Shown here: piece by piece, positions 25,675 to 34,939 of the stretch
Layout: the number at the start of each line of letters is the position of its first letter
How positions within the stretch are numbered: position 1 is the stretch's first letter
Assembly (NCBI RefSeq): GCF_013393945.1
Contig: NZ_CP040297.1
Location: 6,476,809 to 6,540,808 of the forward strand
Length of the DNA: 64,000 nt
Reading direction: 5' to 3'
Source: Nostoc sp. TCL26-01
GTDB taxonomy: Bacteria > Cyanobacteriota > Cyanobacteriia > Cyanobacteriales > Nostocaceae
Program-made: the position numbers and the translations under genes
The notes under the pieces: generated by a model
What the model saw: only the letters and a program-made list of their open reading frames with translations
Told to the model about the DNA's origin: nothing
Database searches by the model: none

Positions 25675-26601
25675 ATGCAAAATAGAACTCAAGCCAAAGA
25701 TGGTGTGCTGACTCCAGATCAAAATGGTGTCACTCTTTCTAATGATGTGCAGTTAAAAAATGGTAGTCAATCGAGAGAGACTATTCAATTTAAATCTAGA
25801 AATTTATTAGATAGCTTTGTTTCCTCTGTACAGCTACTAATTGACGACATCACAGCCTTAGAAGTAAATACTATGGTTGTTTCTAATATTAGTGGCTCTA
25901 AGTTTAATGCTTGGCAAGCTTATCAAGAAATATATTCTATACATGATAAAGACTACTTTAATGTTAAAGGAATTCCCGATGAAGGGTCACAAGCACAAGA
26001 GTTGAGAGAGCGTTATAAAAAGTTATTTGCACAACTAGAAAGAGAGTATTTTTATATTCTCATTGAAAATGAGAGCTTGCAAAATGCGAAAGTCGCCAGA
26101 TATCAAAAGCGACTAGAATTCTTAAAAGAAATCAAACAAGGCAATATAGTCGAATCAGATCCTCGATATGTAGAATTAGGAGAACCAATTTTACCTCCGC
26201 CTACTCCTGTTGTAGATGAAGCAAATCGAGAAAATCGAGATGGTAATTGGCAACAAGTATGGGAAGAAAATCGTCAAGAAGTGCAAGCAATTTTGAACAA
26301 TCAAAAATTTGTCCGCAGTTTGCGAAAGATTGCTGAATTAAAAGCTGCCCTTGACGGCGGAGATGTGACAAGTGTAAGGACTGACACTATCTATGCACAA
26401 ACGGTGATGCAATTAGACGGGGATATTATTACTAGATATCATAAAGAACTGTTTAATTTACCAGAAGAAACAAAAAGTTTCATTCTCCAAGTTCACAATG
26501 AAGGCGTAGTTGCTGGTGAGAAACAATGGCGGGGTGTGCTAGATTTTATGATTAATTTTGTCCGGAGTCTGGCAAATTTATCTATCAATGGCAAACGATA
26601 A
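25675..26601 (+). CDS. Hypothetical helical protein with GDI motif (second gene of locus)
   Basis: 308 residues, no membrane segment. Residues ~60-80 ('VQLLIDDITALEVNTMVVS') align to the first gene's helix. A long charged helical middle follows ('ELRERYKKLFAQLEREYFYILIEN', 'KRLEFLKEIKQG'), then a Pro-rich break ('EPILPPPTPVVDE'), and a C-terminal module 'TIYAQTVMQLDGDIITRYHKELF' with GDI at 249-251 and 57 residues after it. Its final 14 bp overlap the start of the third gene, indicating translational coupling. Possibly a cytoplasmic partner of the third, membrane protein. Confidence 0.72.
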   Translation: MQNRTQAKDGVLTPDQNGVTLSNDVQLKNGSQSRETIQFKSRNLLDSFVSSVQLLIDDITALEVNTMVVSNISGSKFNAWQAYQEIYSIHDKDYFNVKGIPDEGSQAQELRERYKKLFAQLEREYFYILIENESLQNAKVARYQKRLEFLKEIKQGNIVESDPRYVELGEPILPPPTPVVDEANRENRDGNWQQVWEENRQEVQAILNNQKFVRSLRKIAELKAALDGGDVTSVRTDTIYAQTVMQLDGDIITRYHKELFNLPEETKSFILQVHNEGVVAGEKQWRGVLDFMINFVRSLANLSINGKR

Positions 26602-27559
26602 ACTTCAGAAATATAGCCTTGCTGCTACCGAACTTGCTGTATCTTTGCAGATACCTCAAGGTGATAGTTTTGACTTGAAGGTTGAGCAAAATCAGTATAG
26701 TTTTTATCTAAATCAGCAAGTAGTAGAACAGATTCAAAAAGCTAAAGATACAGGAAATATTCTGGATATCCCATTAAAGCTATTAGTTCCGCTTTGGTAC
26801 TGTCTTTGCTTTAGTGATGATTTTGTGGCGACTACAGAAGGAAAAAAAGACAGAACTCAGTCTTATGCTATTTTTGTAGTCAATATTCTCCGAGTTTTTT
26901 GGAGTAAATCTTCGGAAAATCAAACAACTTTACAGCCTGGTTTCACGTTTAATTCTTACTATCAGCAAGAGCCAAGTAAATCTACTGATGATTATGGGCA
27001 AGATTGCATTTTGCAAAGCGTTGTGTTGTTTCATGGTGATATAATACACAAAATTCAAAGAGATTTTATTGCTAATAATTCAGATTCTCGGAAAATTATT
27101 GCTGCTCACTATTGGCTCAGTGAACAAATATTAAATTCTTTGAGAAACAGATTAAACCTATTGGTTTGGGAACTATCTTCACTAGTTACTGGTTATTTTT
27201 ACGCCTGGAATCTCTACTCATTAAAAGTACCTTATCTAGAAAATAAAATCATATTTTTTATTTTCCTTGGACTAGGGATAACCATAGCAATTGCCTTGAG
27301 TCGTAATTTACTACTTGGTCAGCTACAAAAACGTACTGATATCAGCTACAAATATCTCAATTGGTTATCGTGGGGAATAACTTGCATTATTCCCATCATA
27401 TTTTTCATAACTTGGAGTATTAGCCAAGGGATGATAAATATTAATGCTATATTGTTACCATTTGTCCCATCAATTACACCTGTAGTTGCTAAAAGCTGTT
27501 TGGGTTTTTTCTGGCGACAGGTAGGCAAATTAATTGTCCGTTATGTATCGTCTGGATGA
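26588..27559 (+). CDS. Hypothetical membrane protein with GDI motif (third gene of locus)
   Basis: 323 residues from ATG 26588, which overlaps the previous gene by 14 bp; a TTG at 26558 is less likely. The soluble N-terminal half ends with 'LQSVVLFHGDIIHKIQRDF' (GDI at 150-152), the motif shared with the two upstream proteins. The C-terminal half has about three or four transmembrane helices ('IIFFIFLGLGITIAIAL', 'WGITCIIPIIFFITWSI', 'AILLPFVPSITPVVA'). It converges on ackA with only 7 bp between stops. Function unknown. The coupling suggests one membrane-associated complex. Confidence 0.72.
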   Translation: MANDKLQKYSLAATELAVSLQIPQGDSFDLKVEQNQYSFYLNQQVVEQIQKAKDTGNILDIPLKLLVPLWYCLCFSDDFVATTEGKKDRTQSYAIFVVNILRVFWSKSSENQTTLQPGFTFNSYYQQEPSKSTDDYGQDCILQSVVLFHGDIIHKIQRDFIANNSDSRKIIAAHYWLSEQILNSLRNRLNLLVWELSSLVTGYFYAWNLYSLKVPYLENKIIFFIFLGLGITIAIALSRNLLLGQLQKRTDISYKYLNWLSWGITCIIPIIFFITWSISQGMININAILLPFVPSITPVVAKSCLGFFWRQVGKLIVRYVSSG

Positions 27560-27566
27560 GCAATTC

Positions 27567-28784
27567 TCATCTTTGTAATAGATGCCAACATTGTTGAGCG
27601 ATCGCCCAATCTTCCTGAGTATGAATTACCAACACTCGTACTGTAGAATCAGCAGTGGCAATATCTTGATCAACAGGCTGGTGTTGATTCTTCTCTGGGT
27701 CTAGTTTTAATCCCATAAAACCAAAGGCTTCACAGGCGGCTTGACGAATACCGGCGGATTTTTCACCTATGCCTGCGGTGAATACTAACACATCCAGCCC
27801 GCCCAAACTTGCTAGCATGGAACCAATACCAGAACGCAGATGATGGACGTAGATATCCCAAGCTAGTTGGGCGCGATAGTTACCTTGGGTAATGGCTTCT
27901 ATCACCTGGGGTAAATCACTGGATACACCGGAGATTCCCCTTAAGCCGGAAGCTTTGTTTAACACGTAATCGAGTCTTTCTGCTGAGTAATCAGCTTGTC
28001 GTAATAAATATACGATAATTCCTGGGTCGAGGGAACCGGAACGACTACCCATCATCAACCCATCCAAAGGTGTGAAACCCATTGTTGTATCGATACTGCG
28101 ACCATTTTTAATGGCGGCTAAGGAACAGCCATTACCTAAATGACAGGTAATAATGCGTAGAGATGCTAAATCTTGACCCAAAAGTTGAGCTGCACGGGTG
28201 GAACAGTATTGATGACTGATACCATGAAAACCGTAGCGGCGAATACCTTGTTCTACCCATTCATAGGGGCCGGGATAGATGGCGGCTGCATCGGGTAAGG
28301 TGGAGTGAAAGCCAGTGTCAAAGACTGCGATTTGAGGAACTTCACCTAAACTTTTCTCAATCGCTGCTATCCCTTCCAAAGCGGCGGGATTATGTGCTGG
28401 TGCAAGGTTGGAGAGACGAGCGATCGCTTTTTTCACTTCTTCAGTGATAATCACACTATGGCGGTAATTTTGCCCGCCATGTACCACTCGATGTCCCACC
28501 ACATCAATTTCCGATAATTGACCAATTACCTTGGTCGCACCCCGACTGAGAGTATAGAGCATATAGACGACGTGTGCTTGTCGGGAGTCGCCATAGATAG
28601 ATTCATGCAACGTTGCACCTGTAGCAGTCTTCACCTCAATTTCCGCTACACCCCTGTCTTGAGTCCAGTTAACTTTCCCTTCCCACAAGGGTTCGGGTGC
28701 TTCAGTGGGGATCGCATCATCGGGGATTTCATATAAGCAACTCTTTTGGCTGCTGGAACCAGCATTTAGTATTAGTACTTTCAT
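27567..28784 (-). CDS. ackA: Acetate kinase
   Basis: Interconverts acetyl phosphate + ADP and acetate + ATP. 405 residues, full length. The ASKHA-type phosphate motif 'LILNAGSSSQK' opens the protein, and 'DVVGHRVVHGG', 'FDTGFHSTLP', 'ITCHLGNGCSLAAI', 'DTTMGFTPLDGLMMGSRSG' and 'LVFTAGIGEKSA' are the family's substrate and nucleotide segments. It lies with tal, pyk, gap and phosphoketolase on the same strand. Acetyl phosphate from phosphoketolase at the far end of that block is its obvious substrate. Confidence 0.97.
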   Translation of the reverse strand: MKVLILNAGSSSQKSCLYEIPDDAIPTEAPEPLWEGKVNWTQDRGVAEIEVKTATGATLHESIYGDSRQAHVVYMLYTLSRGATKVIGQLSEIDVVGHRVVHGGQNYRHSVIITEEVKKAIARLSNLAPAHNPAALEGIAAIEKSLGEVPQIAVFDTGFHSTLPDAAAIYPGPYEWVEQGIRRYGFHGISHQYCSTRAAQLLGQDLASLRIITCHLGNGCSLAAIKNGRSIDTTMGFTPLDGLMMGSRSGSLDPGIIVYLLRQADYSAERLDYVLNKASGLRGISGVSSDLPQVIEAITQGNYRAQLAWDIYVHHLRSGIGSMLASLGGLDVLVFTAGIGEKSAGIRQAACEAFGFMGLKLDPEKNQHQPVDQDIATADSTVRVLVIHTQEDWAIAQQCWHLLQR

Positions 28785-28884
28785 TACTTTTACGCCAATT
28801 GGGTTTGTGAATTTTGGACGGTAAAGTCTGCAAATTTTAGCTATTAAATAAACTTATTACCGATTTTCTAGGAGAAGCCAAGAC

Positions 28885-29262
28885 GTGAAACGTTTCCAGA
28901 AGCTATCCTCGGTCGTGATTCTGTTATTAGCTTTCATCTATCCACCTGTTTTAGTACAAGCTAAAGACATTACCCAGAATAACGTTCTCAATGAGCAGAG
29001 TGTTGAGACAGAAACAAATTTAGTACCAGGGAAAGACCAAGAGTTATTATTAGCTCACCGACGGTATCGACGACATTATCGTAGATATAGACGTAATCGA
29101 GGACACTATTACAGACATCGGAACTATTATCGTCATCACTACCATAGACGACGCTATCGTCACGGGCGTTATTACGGTTATGGACAGCCCTATCGTCATG
29201 GACAGTGGGAACTGATACATAATCGACATGGACAGTTGCAGTATGAATGGCGACGGTATTAA
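28885..29262 (+). CDS. Exported Arg/His/Tyr-rich small protein
   Basis: 125 residues starting with GTG 28885, supported by an AGGAG site about 10 bases upstream; no alternative ATG precedes the signal peptide. The signal sequence is 'LSSVVILLLAFIYPPVLVQA'. The C-terminal half is a dense run of basic and aromatic residues ('HRRYRRHYRRYRRNRGHYYR', 'YGYGQPYRHGQWE'). Such proteins may bind anionic wall polymers, nucleic acid or metals; the sequence alone does not decide. It lies antisense to, and between, ackA and tal. Confidence 0.7.
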   Translation: MKRFQKLSSVVILLLAFIYPPVLVQAKDITQNNVLNEQSVETETNLVPGKDQELLLAHRRYRRHYRRYRRNRGHYYRHRNYYRHHYHRRRYRHGRYYGYGQPYRHGQWELIHNRHGQLQYEWRRY

Positions 29263-29315
29263 GAATTCTTAATTCGTAATTTAATAATGAATTACGAATG
29301 AATAATTACCGTGTA

Positions 29316-29344
29316 GTAGAGACGTTGCAGTGCAACGTCTCTAC
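29316..29344. repeat. Perfect 14-bp palindromic repeat
   Basis: gtagagacgttgca, one spacer base, then its exact complement. The same palindrome recurs at 36740-36768 inside a larger element, showing it is a dispersed repeat in this genome. Confidence 0.85.
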
Positions 29345-29429
29345 ATATATCGGGATAGGGAATAGTCTTGGTGTGTGAGGTATAATCCCTAAATTGCTGG
29401 ATGTATCCTTCTAAAAGTTGGGTATGTAA

Positions 29430-30434
29430 CTAATGGCTAGCTACTACTTCACCTTCTAACTTGGTTAGTCTTGCGGCTAGTAGTGCTTCCAACTCTTCCA
29501 ACGCTTTGGTAAAGCCTTTGATCCCTTCGTCTAGTTTGTCATAGGCCATGCGGTCTTCGGTGTGCATTTTGTCGAAGGTGGCTTTATCGATCGCTATCTT
29601 GGTAATATCAGCATTAGCGGCTTTGGCTGGGTCGAGTTTGCGGGGTAGTTCGCCAATGGTGGCTTGCAATTCACCCAATAATGAGGGAGAAATTGTTAAT
29701 AAATCGCTACCTGCAAGTTCAGTAATTTCCCCAATATTACGGAAGCTAGCTCCCATGACTTCGGTTTTGTAGCCGAATTTTTTGTAGTAGTTATAGATGG
29801 TGGTGACAGACAATACACCAGGGTCTTCCGCCGAGGGGTAGCTATCGCGTCCGGTTTCCTTTTTGTACCAGTCGAGAATCCGACCGACAAAGGGGGAAAT
29901 CAAGGTGACACCAGCTTCCGCACAAGCGATCGCCTGATGTAAACCGAACAACAGTGTTAAGTTACAATGAATACCTTCTTTCTCTAGAATTTCTGCCGCT
30001 TTGATTCCTTCCCAAGTGGAAGCAATTTTAATCAAAATCCGGTTGCGAGATAGTCCAGTCGCTTCATATTGAGCAATTAATTCCCGTGCTTTGGTAATAG
30101 TTGCTTCGGTGTCGTAAGATAAGCGAGCATCAACCTCTGTGGAAACACGACCAGGGATAATTTGTAAAATCTTTAAGCCAAAGGCGACTGCTAAACGGTC
30201 AAAAGCGAGGGAAACGATTTGGGCTTGGCTTGCACCTGCACCCGCGTCTTTTTTCGCTTGGAGTAAGGTTTGGTCAACAATTTCCTGATATTCTGGCATT
30301 TTCGCTGCTGCCGTAATCAGTGAGGGATTAGTGGTAGCATCTTGGGGTGTAAACTTCTCAATTGCTTGAATATCGCCTGTATCTGCAACCACAACGGTCA
30401 TTGTCCGCAATTGTTCTAGTAAATTTTTAGCCAT
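29430..30434 (-). CDS. tal: Transaldolase
   Basis: Transfers a dihydroxyacetone unit between sugar phosphates in the non-oxidative pentose phosphate pathway. 334 residues. 'DATTNPSLITAAAKMPEY' is the family signature, and the Schiff-base Lys lies in 'RNRILIKIASTWEGIKAAE'. 'CNLTLLFGLHQAIACAEAGVTLISPFVGRILDWYKK' completes the barrel core. Full-length type 1 (TalB-like). Neighbours ackA, pyk and gap suggest joint expression for sugar catabolism in the dark. Confidence 0.96.
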   Translation of the reverse strand: MAKNLLEQLRTMTVVVADTGDIQAIEKFTPQDATTNPSLITAAAKMPEYQEIVDQTLLQAKKDAGAGASQAQIVSLAFDRLAVAFGLKILQIIPGRVSTEVDARLSYDTEATITKARELIAQYEATGLSRNRILIKIASTWEGIKAAEILEKEGIHCNLTLLFGLHQAIACAEAGVTLISPFVGRILDWYKKETGRDSYPSAEDPGVLSVTTIYNYYKKFGYKTEVMGASFRNIGEITELAGSDLLTISPSLLGELQATIGELPRKLDPAKAANADITKIAIDKATFDKMHTEDRMAYDKLDEGIKGFTKALEELEALLAARLTKLEGEVVASH

Positions 30435-30586
30435 AAATACTCCGTGAATTTTGTTTATGTAGGATTTACCCTATCCCCTCTTCTGCACACCCATTTTTGT
30501 TCCATACAATTCTGATTTTGGCAATTTTTCTTAATCATTGCCCACTTTGGCTGACTAACAAGATCCTCAGCCTTATTCTAAGGGTG

Positions 30587-32017
30587 TTAGGCGGCGATCG
30601 GTTGTCCAATAGAATGCACTTTAATTAAACTAGTTGTGCCTGATTTACCAATTGGGACACCAGAAGTAATAACTACCTTGTCACCTTCATGCACCAAACC
30701 AGTTCTGACGACAGTGTTCATCACATTGATAAACATTTCCTCCGCCTGGTGGGCTGGTGGTGTCAGTAATGGTTCCACACCCCAAGAAAGGGCTAGCTGG
30801 TTGTAGGCGGTTTCATCAGGAGTTAAAGCAAAAATCGGCGCACTAGGACGATATTTAGACACCATTTTCGCTGTACTTCCCGATGTGGTGTTGCAAAGAA
30901 TGGCGCGCGCGCCTGTTTCGTAGGCGATACGACAGACTGCTTCCGCTACCGATTCGGTGACACTTAGACCACCGGCTTCGTGAGTCCAGCAATGTTTACT
31001 ACCTTCTTGCAAAGACTTTTCTGTAGTCACGGCGATATCGTGCATAATCTGGACGGCGGCAACAGGATACTGTCCCACAGCCGTTTCTCCAGATAGCATC
31101 ACGGCATCTGTACCATCAAGAATAGAATTAGCTACATCGGTAGCTTCCGCGCGGGTGGGATCAGGGGCGCTAATCATCGACTCTAGCATTTGAGTTGCTG
31201 TAATTACTGGCTTGCCAGCCCGATTACAACGGCGAATGATGTCTTTTTGAATTAACGGAACTTGGTGGATAGGCATTTCTACACCCAAATCACCACGAGC
31301 AATCATAATCGCATCAGCGACTTCGATGATAGAGTCTATTTGCTCAACTGCTTCTGGGCGTTCAATTTTGGCAATCACCCGAATCGTTGCCCCAGCAGCT
31401 TCAATCATCCGTTGAGCCGGTTCTAAGTCATAAGGCGATCGCACAAATGATACCGCCACCCAATCTACACCCAACTGAATCCCAAACCGCAAATCCTGCA
31501 AGTCTTTTTCGGTAATGGAACTGACTGGGAGACGAGTTGCGGGTAAGTTCACACCCTTGCGAGTCGAGATCACTCCGCCAATTTTGGCGACTGCACGGAT
31601 GCGATCGGCATCGCGATCGGTGACAATCAACTTGACCCGACCATCATTAATTAAGATCGGTTCCCCTGGTCGTACCATTGCAAACAAAGTCGGCAGAGGT
31701 AAAGGCAATTCATCTAAAGTATTGCCCTTTTCCTGCAACACAAAAGTGACTTCCTTACCAGCTTCTACCATTAAACCTTCCGGTGGTAGAGTTCCCAAGC
31801 GGATTTTCGGCCCACACAAATCTTGCATAATAGCGATCGGCTTTTGCTGTTCCGCGCTGATTTGCCGCAAATACTGAGCCGTTTGTGCATGGAAATCATA
31901 AGCACCGTGAGAAAAATTCAACCGTGCTACATTCATCCCAGCATCTACTAATGCCTGTAATCTTTCAAAAGCCGAAGTAGCAGGGCCTACAGTACAGATA
32001 ATTTTTGTTCGCCGCAT
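30587..32017 (-). CDS. pyk: Pyruvate kinase
   Basis: Phosphoenolpyruvate + ADP to pyruvate + ATP. 476 residues from ATG 32017 (MRRTKIICTVGPAT). A longer reading to 32152 would be translated from STRR heptamers and is rejected. Landmarks: 'MQDLCGPKIRLG', 'VAVSFVRSPYDL', 'VIAKIERPEAVEQID', 'MIARGDLGVEMP' and 'VITATQMLESMI'. The C-terminal regulatory domain is complete ('VVITSGVPIGKSGTTSLIKVH'). The leader is a repeat array without a Shine-Dalgarno sequence, so initiation may depend on other features. Confidence 0.97.
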   Translation of the reverse strand: MRRTKIICTVGPATSAFERLQALVDAGMNVARLNFSHGAYDFHAQTAQYLRQISAEQQKPIAIMQDLCGPKIRLGTLPPEGLMVEAGKEVTFVLQEKGNTLDELPLPLPTLFAMVRPGEPILINDGRVKLIVTDRDADRIRAVAKIGGVISTRKGVNLPATRLPVSSITEKDLQDLRFGIQLGVDWVAVSFVRSPYDLEPAQRMIEAAGATIRVIAKIERPEAVEQIDSIIEVADAIMIARGDLGVEMPIHQVPLIQKDIIRRCNRAGKPVITATQMLESMISAPDPTRAEATDVANSILDGTDAVMLSGETAVGQYPVAAVQIMHDIAVTTEKSLQEGSKHCWTHEAGGLSVTESVAEAVCRIAYETGARAILCNTTSGSTAKMVSKYRPSAPIFALTPDETAYNQLALSWGVEPLLTPPAHQAEEMFINVMNTVVRTGLVHEGDKVVITSGVPIGKSGTTSLIKVHSIGQPIAA

Positions 32018-32215
32018 AGTGAGGAGGGGGTAGGGAACAGGGGACTGGGGACTGGGGACTGTGGATAGGGGACTGGGGACTGGGGACTGGGGACTGGGGA
32101 TAGGGGACTGGGCAATACTCTTCTTTCCAAATACCCAATACCCAATACCCAATACCTAATCCCCAATACCCAATACCCAATACCCAATACCCAATACTCA
32201 ATACCCAATACCTAA
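32018..32215. repeat. STRR arrays between gap and pyk
   Basis: Long runs of 'ggggact' (STRR CCCCAGT type) followed by 'acccaat' units, occupying the whole space between gap and pyk. Both small ORFs across it are artefacts of the repeats. Confidence 0.92.
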
Positions 32216-33247
32216 TTAAACAGTAGCCAGTTGCTCTCGATGTGCCATTGACAACATCAGGTCAACTACACGGTTGGAGTAGCCCCACTCGTTGTCATAC
32301 CAAGCAACTACCTTGAAGAAGTTGGCGTTGAGTTCGATGCCTGCGCCTGCGTCGAAGATGCTGGAGTGACTATCGCCTTGAAAATCTGTGGAAACTACTT
32401 CCTCATCGGTGTAACCTAAGATGCCAGCAAGTTTGCCTTCAGAGGCTTCCTTGACTGCTGCACAGATTTCTTTGTAACTGGTGGCTTTGGCGGTTTTGAA
32501 GGTTAAATCCACTACGGAAACATCCGGAGTGGGGACGCGGAAGGCCATACCAGTTAACTTACCCTTCAACTCTGGTAATACTAGGGCGACGGCTTTGGCT
32601 GCACCTGTGGAAGAAGGAATAATATTTTGGGCTGCACCGCGTCCACCGCGCCAGTCTTTTTTGCTGGGGCCGTCTACCGTGGGTTGGGTAGCAGTCATGG
32701 CGTGAACTGTGGTCATTAACCCTTCAGTTAAACCAAAGTTATCATTAATTACTTTAGCGATCGGTGCTAGACAGTTGGTGGTACAGCTAGCATTAGAGAC
32801 AATCAAATCTTTGCTGGGGTCAAATAGGTCATGATTGACACCAACTAACAGTGTCCGTACTCTTTCCGGGTCTTTAGTCGGTGCGGAAATGACTACGCGC
32901 TTGGCTCCTGCTTGCAGATGCTTAGATGCGCCTTCATGGTCGGTAAATAATCCCGTCGATTCCACAACGTAATCTGCACCCAATTTTCCCCAAGGTAATT
33001 CGGCTGGATTCCTGACTGACACACAAGGAACAAAGCGTCCATCAATGACAATACCGTCTTCTCTGGCTTCAATCTTGGTTTTTAACTTACCGTGAGTGGA
33101 ATCGTATTTTAATAGGTAAGCCAGGTTATCTGGTGGTACTAAGTCGTTAATACCCACAAACTCGATGTTAGGGTTATTAATGCCAGCGCGAAACACAAGT
33201 CGCCCGATTCGACCAAATCCATTGATGCCAACTTTCAACTTCGTCAA
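32216..33247 (-). CDS. gap: Glyceraldehyde-3-phosphate dehydrogenase, E. coli GapA-like (glycolytic) type
   Basis: 343 residues. NAD(P) fold 'KVGINGFGRIGRLVFRAG', catalytic Cys in 'SNASCTTNCLAP', His in 'TTVHAMTATQ', and 'NEWGYSNRVVD'. Two features point to the glycolytic, NAD-preferring type rather than the Calvin-cycle Gap2: 'GINDLV' with Leu after the Asp instead of Thr, and 'TVDGPSKKDWRGGRGAAQ', which matches the E. coli GapA form, not the 'DASHRDLRRARA' form. This fits a catabolic block with pyk, tal, xfp and ackA. Coenzyme preference is inferred from these positions only. Confidence 0.95.
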   Translation of the reverse strand: MTKLKVGINGFGRIGRLVFRAGINNPNIEFVGINDLVPPDNLAYLLKYDSTHGKLKTKIEAREDGIVIDGRFVPCVSVRNPAELPWGKLGADYVVESTGLFTDHEGASKHLQAGAKRVVISAPTKDPERVRTLLVGVNHDLFDPSKDLIVSNASCTTNCLAPIAKVINDNFGLTEGLMTTVHAMTATQPTVDGPSKKDWRGGRGAAQNIIPSSTGAAKAVALVLPELKGKLTGMAFRVPTPDVSVVDLTFKTAKATSYKEICAAVKEASEGKLAGILGYTDEEVVSTDFQGDSHSSIFDAGAGIELNANFFKVVAWYDNEWGYSNRVVDLMLSMAHREQLATV

Positions 33248-34153
33248 AATTAAACCTCCTGTTATGGGAAGGTAAACAAAAGGGAAAAGTCCAGTTTAAA
33301 ACAAGTTCCCTGTGACCCTTCACCTTCTGATCCTGACAGTCTCAGTTAGCTAAATGATATTTACTAGGTATCTTTTAAGGTTTTCCACAACTATCAAGTG
33401 GATGAAACTCTTTTCATGTATCATATCGAGCATTTATCTAGCTTTGAGTATATTTACACATACAAGTTCAAGACTTAGTCCACTAATTAGGAGGGTGCGT
33501 CAGCATGAATAATTTCTTGGTATGCCTAGTTTCCTGGCACTGACGCACCCTACATTTTGGATATTTTTTTATGAAAAAAAGTTAGGTTAAAAATCCTTAT
33601 TTAGTGTTTGCTAAAACTTGTTAGCGGCTGACGATAAAAAGTTGTCGTTGACAGTAATAATGAGCGTACTAAGTGTTTGCTGTTTGAGATGCAACAGCCA
33701 AAAGAATGAGCGATCGCACTCTATCGGGATACTGACGAGTAAAAGGAGAGCGATCGCCTGCTCAAAAATTGTGTTTCCGACCCCGATTTTTGCAATATTT
33801 AAAATACTATACATCGATTGATAAAGTGTAGTTTATCTTCACCTCTCACAAATTCCCGGCACACAAAACAGCAAATTCTACCAAATGCAAAAGTATATAT
33901 ATTCTTTATTTAAACTTCAAATAAATACTTAGGTAAATTTACTATGATAATCTTGTGTTCTTCACACATTTTTCTCACAAAATGGTGGATATGCAAACTA
34001 TATCTTCTATGACTCTCAGAAAATAATAACCAAAATAGAATGCTGTAACTTTGACTCAGTAATAGTTTGAGGCTTGTTTTCCTCATATTAATTCAGCAAT
34101 AAATCAATTTTTTCAGCTACTTAAGTAAGCAATACCAATAACACAGATAGATT
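33248..34153. other. 906-bp gene-free stretch upstream of gap
   Basis: AT-rich, with HIP1 octamers near 33710 and 33752 and one hairpin repeat (33492-33551). Two 67-codon ORFs lie on opposite strands at 33611-33821 and match nothing I recognise. The gap promoter should be near 33250-33450. Confidence 0.5.
33492..33551. repeat. 60-bp element with perfect 12-bp inverted ends
   Basis: agggtgcgtcag (33492-33503) is matched by ctgacgcaccct (33540-33551). No coding content. A dispersed palindromic repeat or miniature element. Confidence 0.8.
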
Positions 34154-34939
34154 ATGCAGCACCTGACCGAAACACCAGTCCAAAAACAAGCCCGCAACAT
34201 TTCTCTTGAGTCAGAAATATTTATCATTCCCATAGAGAGATACCAAGAGTTTTACTGTCAGCAATTCCTAGAGGCGACAAAACTGGATTACACAATGGCG
34301 TGTCATCCATCATCTGCTTTTTGGGTGGTCAATTCTATCAAAGTTAATGAGAGTGAAAATGACACACACTTTCTATTTGTTTCTGAGGGCGAAGTCACCC
34401 TTAACAGCAATAACGGAGAGTTTTTATTACGAAAAAACTGCTTTGCCGCAGTCCCAGGAAACTTTTCGTTAGATGGTATAGGAAAAGTGTTAGTGGCAAC
34501 GCGACTTAACTACACTGGACTGTTCACAATTGGAGGGCCAATTGAACCATTAGGGCGATTGAATTATATTGATGGTTGTTCTTCAACAGTGCTGATTAAT
34601 CCTTTAAGACGAGGAGAACCCTGCTTAAATTTCCTCTACGTTCCTCCAGGTGTATCGCAAACTCCCCATACTCATCCATCATTGCGGATTGGGCTGGTGG
34701 CTGAGGGTAGTGGAACCTGTCAGGTAGAAGAAGGAACATTCAAAATGGAGCAGGGAACAGTCTTCTGTCTTCCAGAAAACAAGTTACATAGCTTCTCGGC
34801 AATTGATAACTCTTTAAGAATCATTATTTATCATCCAGATTCTGATGTCGGCCCAACAGATGATTCTCATACAATGCTGAATAATACTTTTGTAGGAGAA
34901 CAATCAGCCAAAGTTCTGGATGCGATTAGAACTAGATAA
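34154..34939 (+). CDS. Double-cupin domain protein
   Basis: 261 residues, two cupin barrels. The N-terminal one ('THFLFVSEGEVTLNSNNGEF', 'AAVPGNFSLDG') lacks the metal His residues. The C-terminal one keeps them: 'PPGVSQTPHTHPSLRIGLVAEGSGTCQV' (HxH and a later Glu/Gln position) and 'CLPENKLHSF'. It could be a small-molecule-binding or dioxygenase-like enzyme or a sensor. It is followed on the same strand by a threonine-aldolase-like gene about 600 bp away. The pair sits in the middle of a minus-strand carbon-metabolism block, so it may be a later insertion. Confidence 0.75.
   Translation: MQHLTETPVQKQARNISLESEIFIIPIERYQEFYCQQFLEATKLDYTMACHPSSAFWVVNSIKVNESENDTHFLFVSEGEVTLNSNNGEFLLRKNCFAAVPGNFSLDGIGKVLVATRLNYTGLFTIGGPIEPLGRLNYIDGCSSTVLINPLRRGEPCLNFLYVPPGVSQTPHTHPSLRIGLVAEGSGTCQVEEGTFKMEQGTVFCLPENKLHSFSAIDNSLRIIIYHPDSDVGPTDDSHTMLNNTFVGEQSAKVLDAIRTR

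Noticed and set aside
28885..29262. Possibility that the Arg/His/Tyr-rich ORF is a shadow
   Set aside because: Kept as a gene: it has a good ribosome site, a proper signal peptide and no gene on the opposite strand.
31965..32208. Two overlapping ORFs rich in 'GYWVLGI'
   Set aside because: They translate the heptamer repeat array between gap and pyk; the 5' extension of pyk through the same array was rejected for the same reason.
33611..33821. Two 67-codon ORFs on opposite strands
   Set aside because: They mirror each other, have no recognisable motif, ribosome site or conservation that I can see, and lie in an AT-rich gene-free stretch.
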